From: Flavobacterium sp. SUN046
Lineage (GTDB): Bacteria > Bacteroidota > Bacteroidia > Flavobacteriales > Flavobacteriaceae
DNA length: 64,000 bases
Direction: 5' to 3'
Assembly (NCBI RefSeq): GCF_028867965.1
Contig: NZ_JAPQNT010000012.1
Location: 1-64,000, forward strand
This document shows, piece by piece, positions 50,701-57,668 of the stretch. Within the stretch, counting starts at the first letter, position 1. Each line of letters opens with the position of its first letter. A program made the translations under genes and the position numbers. The notes under the pieces were generated by a model, which was not told the origin of the DNA, searched no databases, and saw only the letters and a program-made list of their open reading frames with translations.

Positions 50701-51971
50701 ACTTGATTGTATAAACCACCACCACCACTTGTAGCAGCATTTCCAGAAACAACATTGTTATTAATTGTTGTTCCAGTAATTGTTGTAGTTCCTGAACCAT
50801 TCCAAAAACCGCCACCTTGATTAGCAGCCATATTTCCACTTGCTGATCCACCATTTATAGTTGCAGTTCCATTTCCTGTAATATGTAATCCACCACCATT
50901 TCCTGGCGCAGCAACAGCAGGCGAAACACCGGTGTTATTATTTGTAAACGTTACATTATTTAATGTAGTTGTTGATCCTGCTTGAGTTTCAATACCACCA
51001 CCAGCTCTGTTTGATACATTACCAGAAATTGTAGAATTAGATACAACTAAAAAAGTTCCAACATCAGAAAGAATTCCTCCGCCAGAACCAGCTGTTCCGT
51101 TTGCAATATTATTTGAAATTGTAGCATCTGTAATATTTAATGTACCATTATTCAAATTGTAAATTCCGCCACCACCATTATCAGCAGCAACTCCTGAAGC
51201 TGTATTTGCTGTAATTGTTGTTCCGTTAATTGTCATAGTTCCAGCACCATTCCATAAACCTCCACCTTCAGCAGCAGCTACATTATTCCCAACGGTTCCG
51301 CCAGTAATATTTACAGTTGCCGCTCCAGTAACGTGTAAAGCTCCACCATTTCCCGGGTTAGCCACAGCTGGTGAAATACCTGTATTATTATTCAATAAAT
51401 TAACACCAGTTAATGTTGTTGTTGTTCCGGCAGTTACTTCAATTGCGCCACCAGCTCTATTCGACACGTTTCCTGAAAGTGTAGATAAACTTGCAGTTAA
51501 TGTTGAATTTGGTCCAACTAAAATTGCACCACCACTTCCACTTGTTCCAGTAGCTTTAGAATTAGAAATAAAAACAAGATTTAAAGTTAAATTTGCTCCA
51601 TTAAGTTGAATTGCTCCTCCATTGTCTGCTAATCCATTTGTTAAACCTATATCATTTAAATTAAAATTACCGGTTGTAACATCAAATATTCTACCGTTAG
51701 AATTTCCGTTAATTGTAGTTGTTGATTGTCCGTTACCAGTAATAATTAATGATTTGTCAATTGTAATTTGTCCAGCAGTAAGGGTTACATTTGTAACGCT
51801 TGAATCAAATGTAATTGTTGACCCAGCAGTTGCAGTAGCAATTTGTGTTCTTAAAGTACCTGCCGATCCATCGTCAGCACTACTAGTTACGACTTGTCCA
51901 AAAGAGGAAATGCTTCCAAAAAAGAAAATCAATCCAAAGACAATTTTTTTGTAAGTAATTTTTCGTTTCAT
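47790..51971 (-). CDS. Giant repetitive beta-helix surface protein with T9SS type A sorting domain
   Basis: A 1393-residue secreted protein. A signal peptide (about 1-25), then a 'choice-of-anchor Q'-like opening (DDGSAGTLRTQIATA, ITFDSSVTNVTLTAGQITIDKSLIITGNG), then about 1150 residues of right-handed parallel beta-helix repeats (NNGGAIQL, SGSGGGIL, NISNNIANG, N-ladder) and a T9SS type A sorting signal (AIYPNPATNGYLMIRL ... GVYIVRLDSETF). The long repeat is about 147-150 residues and contains EGGGLWNGTGTMTI-like and GNGGGLHITG-like blocks six times. It is related to adhesins and pectin-lyase-fold polymorphic outer-membrane proteins; no catalytic site is seen. Single gene. Confidence 0.88.
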   Translation of the reverse strand: MKRKITYKKIVFGLIFFFGSISSFGQVVTSSADDGSAGTLRTQIATATAGSTITFDSSVTNVTLTAGQITIDKSLIITGNGQSTTTINGNSNGRIFDVTTGNFNLNDIGLTNGLADNGGAIQLNGANLTLNLVFISNSKATGTSGSGGAILVGPNSTLTASLSTLSGNVSNRAGGAIEVTAGTTTTLTGVNLLNNNTGISPAVANPGNGGALHVTGAATVNITGGTVGNNVAAAEGGGLWNGAGTMTINGTTITANTASGVAADNGGGGIYNLNNGTLNITDATISNNIANGTAGSGGGILSDVGTFLVVSNSTISGNVSNRAGGGIETQAGSTTTLNNVTFTNNNTGVSPAVAAPGNGGGLHITGNGTATINGGSASGNMAANQGGGFWNGSGTTTITGTTINNNVVSGNAATSGGGGLYNQVGTLNLNSAVVSDNSATGMLGIGGGILNNGAAVNINSGSVEYNTTNLNGGGIFTNNGTINIYNNASLNNNSALGATAPTNGGGGIYISAGTVTLTNSSLTNNKAITGGGSGGAIFNFAGTLNATSTTISQNIANRAGGGIEAAASSTNTLSMVMLNSNNAGVVSSGAASASPGNGGGMHITGNATTTITGGTVNSNIAAAEGGGLWNGTGTMTVSGTTIDGNTASGAALDNGGGGIYQNNTGTLMVISNTTISNNIANGTAGSGGGILADAGSLVTVTNSGITNNRSNRAGGGIEVQTGATVNLNNTNVSSNNTGVSPAVAAPGNGGGLHVSGNATINVNGGTVNSNVAAAEGGGLWNGTGTMTIDGTTINANTASGPAADNGGGGIYNLNAGVLYISNAQITNNIANGTAGSGGGILNDVGSQLSIVNSSITGNTAVRAGGGIEDNSGSSTILLNSVNLNNNSVSGPPGNGGGLHITGAGNVVITDGTVNGNSATLEGGGLWNGLGTMTITGTTINGNTSTGSAADDGGAGVFNNGGTLNVTTAIISNNNATGTSGSGGGIFSIAGTVTITDSNLNSNSANRAGGAIEAVNGTLNITNTNLTNNDVDGTAGTPNPGNGGALHVSAVVNTTITGGTVAGNDARREGGGLWNQTGSTMNVNGVTIDNNSASGAGATFGGGGIFVNGGTVNVTSSTISNNISDGAAGNGGGIHVKTGTATILTSTISGNTSATKGGGIYSNSTLSVNASTIANNTASTDGGGIANESATLPTIKNTIVAANTGATDSDVSSTTGAFTSNGYNLIGQATATTFVASSGDLVGPIGSPINPLFGALANNGGTTLTHALLSGSPAYNSGDVADSFNDQIGQSVFDGRRDIGAFEAQSVLGTVAFAKNISAIYPNPATNGYLMIRLNDNFSNVNGSIIEIGSGKIVNQFKINETESQIKLDNLASGVYIVRLDSETFVENHKLIIR

Positions 51972-52587
51972 ATTTATAAGTTTTTGATTATAAAATATGT
52001 ACGAAGAAACGAAAGTGTTGGTTTTTAATTATTATAAATAATTTTAAAATTTTGATTTTATATAGTTTTAGAACTAAATTAAGAATGTTTTTTTTCTAAT
52101 ATCTTTTTGTGATTATTTTTTATTTTATAGATGATTAGGTTAAGTTTTTGATTTATAATTATTTGCAATAAATTTAAAGATAATTTAAAAAAATAGATTT
52201 GCTTTACAAATATAATCAACATTACTTGAGATGAATTTTATGTGAGGTTATATTTTAAATTCTATTGAAATTGGAGTGGCTTCATACGTGGCTGTTTTCA
52301 ATTTTGAAACTAATGTTTTATATCCAAATTATGTCTCCATTTTATAACTTTAAATAATTTACTCTAGTTTCTTCATTTCAAGTTAATTCAACGGAAAAGG
52401 TTTTATAAATTATACTATTATTTTTCTTAATCACATGTTCATATCTTCCAGTAAAAGAAATATCAGTACATATCAAGTATTGAAGAGCTTACACAATTTT
52501 TTTCAGATTACTTATTGATTCTTCAAAACCCAATTAGAAAAGCATAAAATAGTATTTCACGAATTTTAATTTTTTTTGATTTGTTAT
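51972..52587. other. 616-bp gap, holds one decayed gene
   Basis: No intact gene. The left 270 bp is very AT-rich leader and promoter territory for the giant T9SS protein (ATG at 51971). The centre holds the decayed minus-strand gene described at 52248-52488. On the plus strand, 52474-52551 has a 24-codon open stretch (SSIEELTQFFSDYLLILQNP) that ends in a stop and is probably chance. I see no RNA gene or repeat. Confidence 0.5.
52248..52488 (-). pseudogene. Decayed protein-coding remnant
   Basis: Three minus-strand segments in different frames read like one former protein: ALQYLICTDISFTGRYEHV ... IIYKTFSVELT (ending in an in-frame TGA), NEETRVNYLKL, then WRHN and, after a shift, FGYKTLVSKLKTATYEATPISIEFKI ending at a TAA. 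Codon-like segments ordered on one strand with at least one stop and two frameshifts argue for gene decay over random sequence. No family is recognised. The alternative is noise in AT-rich DNA, but the segments have ordinary protein composition. Confidence 0.42.
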
Positions 52588-53028
52588 TTAACCTTTTTTA
52601 TTTTTACCGTTTTTGTATTGTACTTTTTCAACAATTTCAATTTTCTTAGTCGGTTTTTTGTCTTTAAAATTTGGTTTTGAAGTAGGTTTTTTCTTAAAAT
52701 CAGGTTTCAGAGAAAATTCTTTTTTTGGTGTGTTTTCCGATTTTGTATATTCTTTAGGCTTGGCTTCTTGTTTATGAACTGCAATTACATCCATAGGATT
52801 TTTCGGATTTTCTTTCGTTCCACGTAAGTGAATTACTAATCCGTTTAAGAAATTACGTAAAATTTGATCACCACATTCAACAAAATTTTCATGTTTTTCA
52901 TCACGAAAAAAGGCTCCAAGTTCTGATTTAGAAATTCTAAAATCTACTAATTCTAAAATTGAAACTATTTGATCATCACGAAGCATTAAAGCCACACGTA
53001 GTTTTTTGAAAATATCGTTATTGTTCAT
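52588..53028 (-). CDS. DUF1456 family protein (YehS-like)
   Basis: A 146-residue protein. The N-terminal 70 residues are the DUF1456 domain, with two half-repeats: MNNNDIFKKLRVALMLRDDQIVSIL and ELGAFFRDEKHENFVECGDQILRNFLNGLV. The Lys/Pro-rich C-terminal tail (about 90-146: KPDFKKKPTSKPNFKDKKPTKK) is basic and disordered and would suit RNA or DNA binding. The function of YehS/DUF1456 is unknown. A minisatellite lies just upstream (53045-53096). Confidence 0.9.
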   Translation of the reverse strand: MNNNDIFKKLRVALMLRDDQIVSILELVDFRISKSELGAFFRDEKHENFVECGDQILRNFLNGLVIHLRGTKENPKNPMDVIAVHKQEAKPKEYTKSENTPKKEFSLKPDFKKKPTSKPNFKDKKPTKKIEIVEKVQYKNGKNKKG

Positions 53029-53044
53029 TTTTATTACTGTTTAA

Positions 53045-53096
53045 AGTATTATTGTAAAATGTATTATTGTATAATGTATTATTGTATAATGTATTG
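53045..53096. repeat. 15-bp minisatellite upstream of DUF1456 gene
   Basis: About 3.5 copies of TGTATTATTGTATAA in tandem (first copy degenerate). It is AT-only but for the G of each unit and lies 16-68 bp before the DUF1456 start, where its copy number could change promoter spacing. Confidence 0.8.
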
Positions 53097-53133
53097 CTCT
53101 ATATATTAAAACCTGAAACCTGAAACCACTTTT

Positions 53134-53937
53134 TTAAAAAAGCCAAAGATACGCCTTTTTGAAACCTTCACGCCATAATTTTTCGTTGTGTTGTCCGCCT
53201 TTTACAATAATTTTTTTATTTAATTTTTTGCATTCGCATCGTTTTGTATTCACTTGGTATTCCATATTATTTAAATCGCGCACCATATCGTCATCACCTT
53301 CATTGTCTCCGCAAAGGAAATATACTTTAGTTTTAAAATTTTTTGTTGTCTCCATCAAATCAAACATTTCTTTTCGGTTGAACCAAAATGAAGGCGAAAA
53401 GCAGCCTATTTTACCAAACACTTCTGGATATTTTAAAGCACCGTAAAAAGAAACTAACCCACCTAAAGAACTACCAAATAAAGCGGTATTACTAGCATTT
53501 ATTTTAGTTCGATAGGTTTTGTCGACATAAGGTTTTAATGTTTTTACAATGAAATCAAGATAATTATCGGCATTTCCGCCGCCATATTTTGCATTTTTGA
53601 AAGGCGTTAATTCTTCCATTCGTTTGTCTCCACCATGTTCAATTCCGATTACAATTACTTGTGCATTAATGCTGTCTAAAGTTTCGTCAATATTCCATTC
53701 GCCAACATACGAAGTTTTGGCATCAAACAGGTTTTGTGCATCGTGCATATAAATCACAGGATATTTTTTCTTAGTATTTCTTGAATAATCTTTAGGAAGA
53801 TACACCCAAATTTTCTTAGAAGTTTTAAGTTGAGGTGCTTCAATAGTAAAAGTCGTAACTTGCTTACTAGCAGTGCTCTCTTGAGCATTAGAATAGCAAA
53901 AAAGAAACGTAAATAAAAAAGATAAAATGAATTTCAA
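53134..53937 (-). CDS. Secreted esterase of the enterochelin-esterase/EstD fold
   Basis: A 267-residue alpha/beta-hydrolase (PF00756, putative esterase). It has a signal peptide (MKFILSFLFTFLFCYSNAQ), the early strand KYPVIYMHDAQNLFD, the nucleophile elbow FGSSLGGLVSFYGAL (serine in GSSLG), the acid-loop stretch VYFLCGDNEGDDD and the catalytic His region KGGQHNEKLWREGF. It probably hydrolyses acyl esters on siderophores, sugars or lipids in the periplasm. It is a single gene, divergent from the TerB-like gene. Confidence 0.9.
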   Translation of the reverse strand: MKFILSFLFTFLFCYSNAQESTASKQVTTFTIEAPQLKTSKKIWVYLPKDYSRNTKKKYPVIYMHDAQNLFDAKTSYVGEWNIDETLDSINAQVIVIGIEHGGDKRMEELTPFKNAKYGGGNADNYLDFIVKTLKPYVDKTYRTKINASNTALFGSSLGGLVSFYGALKYPEVFGKIGCFSPSFWFNRKEMFDLMETTKNFKTKVYFLCGDNEGDDDMVRDLNNMEYQVNTKRCECKKLNKKIIVKGGQHNEKLWREGFKKAYLWLF

Positions 53938-53996
53938 GGCAATTTATTTTTAGAGTTTAACAAAAAATTATATTTTAGCTAAAAATAAGCATTTTG

Positions 53997-54398
53997 ATGA
54001 ATACTAAAGAACAAAAAATAAGTTTATTATCGGATATGATTGCATTTGCAGTTGTAGATGGTCAATTACATGATAGAGAATATATGTTTCTTTCAATAGT
54101 TGCGGTTGAATTAGGAGTAAATAAAGATGAATTAAATCAATTATTTCATGAAGAAAATAGAAGTGAAATTATCAAAAGTGAATTTGAACGTATTCAACAA
54201 TTCTACAGACTTGCTTTGTTAATGCACTGCGATGGTGTTTTACACGATAGAGAAGTTATAAAGATTCACGAAATTGGCATTAATATGGGCTTAAACCCAT
54301 TTGCAATTAAAAGAGTTTTGAAAGCTATGGAACAATCGCCAACCCGAATGATTTCTCCCGATTATTTACTAGAAGTTTTTCAGGAGCAGTTGAATTAA
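53997..54398 (+). CDS. TerB-like domain protein
   Basis: A 133-residue all-helical protein. The two half-motifs AFAVVDGQLHDREYMFLSIVA (about residues 16-36) and ALLMHCDGVLHDREVIKIHEI (about 72-92) each have the D-G-x-x-H-D/E pattern of the TerB/DjlA-N metal-binding helical fold. I use ATG 53997; a TTG 3 nt earlier is less likely. TerB domains are linked to tellurite and envelope-stress responses and bind calcium; in this stand-alone form the role is unknown. Confidence 0.83.
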   Translation: MNTKEQKISLLSDMIAFAVVDGQLHDREYMFLSIVAVELGVNKDELNQLFHEENRSEIIKSEFERIQQFYRLALLMHCDGVLHDREVIKIHEIGINMGLNPFAIKRVLKAMEQSPTRMISPDYLLEVFQEQLN

Positions 54399-54408
54399 TC
54401 GAGTTTAA

Positions 54409-56109
54409 TTAGAAAGATCTTATCCCACGTACCGAGCTTATGTCTGTTTTATCAGAAAAGCCTATTTGTCCGGTAAAAAACAAAAAATCATACGAATTAT
54501 TAATAATGTATTCGGTACTACTCCAATAGATAGCAGTTTTTGATATAAGTGTAAAACCGCCAAGTCTTAGAGCTTTATTAGCATAAAAACGATTATTAAA
54601 TAATATATTTAATTCATCAATGCTGGGTAAATACCAGCCAGCACCCAAAGTTGCAATGTAAGTTGCTGCTGGGCTACCTGTCATCAAAGCTGTATTGAAA
54701 GCACCATCTTCAGATCTATTTGCATTTACCAATGTAGCTGTTGTTTGCCATCTGGCTGTTGTTTCTGTTAAAGCAACAACAAGTCCATGTTCAAGTCCAT
54801 CGCTGCCTTTGTAAAGCTCAAAAATAATTCCTCCAAGATATAATTCGCCTAAATAATGTGTAAATCCAGAAGGTGTTGGACTCTGCCAAGTGCCAACTCC
54901 AGTAGCATTAGATGTAAATATTTTGCCATTTGCTTCGGTTCCATCAACAATTCTAACAGCACCATTTGTAGCACTACTAATATGAAGCAGAGTCGAAGGA
55001 TTTGTTGTTAATGGAAGTCCAATTCCAATATTTCCACCAAGAAACATAGCAGCACGACCAAGTCCATTTCCGTTTGCTACAAATGCTTGATTTATGCTCG
55101 AAGCGCCGCTAAATGTCGGGCTTGCAGTTCCTAGTTGGGCATACACACCAGTTGAATTCCATGTGTTATTAATATCACTCATTCCTAGAACTCCTACTCC
55201 AAATCCATAACTTCCATTTCCATTTCCACTTCCTTTAACACCAATGTTTAAGTAATCGGTTGTTGTTGAAAGTTGATTTGCAATACCAAAAATGGGACTT
55301 TTATTTTGGTCTACATTATCAAAAACATGCAATTTTTCTGTTGGATTTAAAGTTCCTATTCCTACATTGCCATTACCTACAATAATTGCATAATTATTTG
55401 CCGCTTGACTTGCGCTAAAATATGCGGCAACATTTGTAGCGCCATTTATGCCGTTGGAGAGGAACTCAGAATTATGATAAATTTCTGAAGTGCCACCATT
55501 GGTTGAAGTTGTGTTTACAACAAATGTAGGAGAGGTGTAACCACTTATTCCACCTGATAAGTTTCTTTTATCAACATAAGTTGTTATATATGAACTGGTA
55601 TCATAAACATGTAATTTTGCAAAAGGGTTGTTAACACCTATACCAATATTTCCAAAGGCATCTAATTTCATCCTTGGATAATTATTTGTTCCTAAATACA
55701 AATCTTTATAATCTGATGTGCCTAAAAAATTATCATTTGTAGAAAAATTAGTATTAAATGGTGCAGTTGCATTGGTTCCGCCATTCCCATTTAATGACCA
55801 ACCTGTTGTATTTCCAGCAATCGAGACCCAAAATGTTCCATTCCAATAGTAAAATCCTGCCAAAACATTGTTTGGTGCTATTCCAGCAGGAGCAAGATTA
55901 TAAACTAATGTTGATGTCGTTAAAGCGCCACCTTGCGGATTTACAACTGTAATTACATCTGTTATAGAAGTCAATTGCACTCTAGGAATTAAAATTCCAT
56001 TATTAGTTGAGTTTACATCCAACATTGCATTTGGGTTGGTTGTGTTAACGCCAATTTGTGAAAATGAAAATATTGGAATTGCTAGAAATAAAATTATCAT
56101 TTTTTGCAT
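54409..56109 (-). CDS. Secreted protein with tail-fibre-like repeats and DUF1566 (Lcl) C-terminal domain
   Basis: A 566-residue secreted protein (signal peptide 1-17). The opening SQIGVNTTNPNAMLDVNSTNNGILIPRVQLT and the repeats NIGIGVNNPFAKLHVYD and NVGIGTLNPTEKLHVFD are the 'GIGT-NP-x-LHV' beta repeats common in Bacteroidota secreted proteins. The C-terminal 110 residues (TTATLVNANRSEDGAFNTALM, GWYLPSIDELNILFNNR, YWSSTEY, RGIRSF) are DUF1566/Lcl-like (C-lectin-like). No T9SS signal is seen. It begins 2 nt after the stop of a 52-residue ORF, which may lead its translation. A surface adhesin is the best guess. Confidence 0.85.
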   Translation of the reverse strand: MQKMIILFLAIPIFSFSQIGVNTTNPNAMLDVNSTNNGILIPRVQLTSITDVITVVNPQGGALTTSTLVYNLAPAGIAPNNVLAGFYYWNGTFWVSIAGNTTGWSLNGNGGTNATAPFNTNFSTNDNFLGTSDYKDLYLGTNNYPRMKLDAFGNIGIGVNNPFAKLHVYDTSSYITTYVDKRNLSGGISGYTSPTFVVNTTSTNGGTSEIYHNSEFLSNGINGATNVAAYFSASQAANNYAIIVGNGNVGIGTLNPTEKLHVFDNVDQNKSPIFGIANQLSTTTDYLNIGVKGSGNGNGSYGFGVGVLGMSDINNTWNSTGVYAQLGTASPTFSGASSINQAFVANGNGLGRAAMFLGGNIGIGLPLTTNPSTLLHISSATNGAVRIVDGTEANGKIFTSNATGVGTWQSPTPSGFTHYLGELYLGGIIFELYKGSDGLEHGLVVALTETTARWQTTATLVNANRSEDGAFNTALMTGSPAATYIATLGAGWYLPSIDELNILFNNRFYANKALRLGGFTLISKTAIYWSSTEYIINNSYDFLFFTGQIGFSDKTDISSVRGIRSF

Positions 56110-56111
56110 GA

Positions 56112-56270
56112 TTATTTTTTTTTAAACGTAGTTTTTTTAATTAATTTGTTCTGATTGATGATGTTGATTTCATAATCGCCTTTCTCCATTTTATTTACAT
56201 TTATATAAATTTTGTTGGCTGGCAATTGCTCGATTTTAGTTTCATATTTCATTTTCTTTTGAGAGCTCAT
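56112..56270 (-). CDS. Small 52-residue protein leading the DUF1566 gene
   Basis: An intact 52-codon ATG frame with protein-like sequence (IEQLPANKIYINVNKMEKGDYEINIINQNKLIKKTTF). Its TAA stop is 2 nt before the ATG of the 566-residue secreted protein, a spacing typical of translational coupling. There is no signal peptide. The beta-hairpin look of NKIYINVN-KGDYEINIINQNK resembles the final strands of T9SS-type or Ig-like domains. It may be a true small protein or the tail of a lost larger one. Confidence 0.55.
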   Translation of the reverse strand: MSSQKKMKYETKIEQLPANKIYINVNKMEKGDYEINIINQNKLIKKTTFKKK

Positions 56271-56386
56271 AGATTGGATTCATAATTACTTACAACGAAC
56301 TGACATTTTTATGAAAATATACTTTATTTTCACTTTTAAGTGGGATTATATATCTTTAAGATTTAATCATTTCAATTTTTTAACGA

Positions 56387-57154
56387 CTATTTCTTTTTTA
56401 GCTTTTCCATCATTGCTTCGATAGTTTCTTTGGAAACTCCTGATTCTTCTTTTTTAAATTCGCCACTGTTTAATGAAACATTTACTGATTCAATTTTGTC
56501 TATTGTTATTTTCATACCATTTTTTTCGATAGACATATTCAAAACAGTTTTGCCATTTATTTCATAAAATCCTAAGCCTGCATGACAGAGTTTGCTTTTT
56601 GAATTAAATGTTCCAGTAATATTTGAATCTGATAAATACATAACAATTTTTTCATTGGAAGCAGTTTTAGAATTGTTATATCCAAAACTATCAATATTCA
56701 AATTTGTAGATTTTTTAGCTATGCTATTTTCTTGTTTTACGGTTACATCGTCCATTTTTATTTCGGTTTTAGGAGCAATTGGCATTGACATAACCGTTTT
56801 TTTTCCTTTTTTAGAAGTACTGAACATAAAATTTTGCATCGAATTGGAATAAACCATTAGTTTGAAATCTTTAGCATCTGAATTAAAAGTATAATCGTCA
56901 TTTTTTGATGGTAGAATTCCGATATATCCATATTTTGTATTCATGTAAGCACAAACTTTTTGCTCTTTTCCACTTTTATCTTTAAGAGTATAAATTAATC
57001 TTAAATTGAAAGATAATTTTTGACCATAACTTATTTCTTTTGGACTGAAGCGTTTTAGAATTCCGTTTTTTCCAATAAGAGTATCCAATTTTATTGTTTG
57101 GCTGTAGCTAAAATTTGAGCCAATAAATAATAGTATTAGAATGATTTTTTTCAT
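56387..57154 (-). CDS. Secreted protein of unknown function, operon gene 6
   Basis: A 255-residue protein with a signal peptide (residues 1-18, ending YSQ). It is rich in beta strands and Lys/Ser/Asn (KDFKLMVYSNSMQNFMFSTS, SMPIAPKTEIKMDDVTVK). It contains two separated cysteines and no known motif. The C-terminus is a charged helix (ETIEAMMEKLKKK). It is the last gene of the six-gene secreted run (gap 18 nt from the preceding gene). No family is recognised; function is taken from context only. Confidence 0.72.
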   Translation of the reverse strand: MKKIILILLFIGSNFSYSQTIKLDTLIGKNGILKRFSPKEISYGQKLSFNLRLIYTLKDKSGKEQKVCAYMNTKYGYIGILPSKNDDYTFNSDAKDFKLMVYSNSMQNFMFSTSKKGKKTVMSMPIAPKTEIKMDDVTVKQENSIAKKSTNLNIDSFGYNNSKTASNEKIVMYLSDSNITGTFNSKSKLCHAGLGFYEINGKTVLNMSIEKNGMKITIDKIESVNVSLNSGEFKKEESGVSKETIEAMMEKLKKK

Positions 57155-57172
57155 GGTTTATTTTTTTAGTTG

Positions 57173-57664
57173 TTAATTCATTTCATCGTTCAAGCATTTT
57201 ATTCCTTTTATTGGAATTTTTACAAACCGAATGTCTTGAAGTGCAAAGGCTTGTTTGGTAATTGTATTTTTATTTTTGTTGTTTGAAACTACAATTGCAA
57301 TTATTGTTTCCTCTGGATAACCATCATTTCTACTACAATTTGAGGTTCTTATTTCAGTGTTTTTAGGAATGTTGTTTATCTTTAAAACATCAATAATCGC
57401 GAACTCATTGGTGTCTTTATTTATTTTTTTACTTAATAAAATAATGGCTACATTTCCTTTTCGATAAACATCAATTTTTGAAAAATAAATGCCTTCATTC
57501 GGGTTTCCAATAATTATTCCTTGCTCATATTTGAATAATTTTAGCGAACTAATTTGCCGTTCATTGGTGTATTTTTTCCCAATTAAATTTTTGAAATCGG
57601 AGGCCAATTTGCCTTGAGCAAAAACAGTAGTACACGTTAGAAAGAGAATTATAATTTTTTTCAT
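57173..57664 (-). CDS. Small secreted protein of unknown function, operon gene 5
   Basis: A 163-residue protein with a signal peptide (residues 1-16, ending FAQ). The mature part begins KLASDFKNLIGKKYTNERQISSLKLFKYEQG and ends IKGIKCLNDEMN. Two or three cysteines are present. No motif is recognised. It starts 4 nt after the beta-trefoil protein gene, so it is co-translated with it. Confidence 0.72.
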   Translation of the reverse strand: MKKIIILFLTCTTVFAQGKLASDFKNLIGKKYTNERQISSLKLFKYEQGIIIGNPNEGIYFSKIDVYRKGNVAIILLSKKINKDTNEFAIIDVLKINNIPKNTEIRTSNCSRNDGYPEETIIAIVVSNNKNKNTITKQAFALQDIRFVKIPIKGIKCLNDEMN

Positions 57665-57668
57665 AAAT

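Noticed and set aside
53997..54398. TerB-like and TerC proteins as parts of a tellurite-resistance operon.
   Set aside because: The genes are more than 13 kb apart, single, and without terA/terD/terZ partners.
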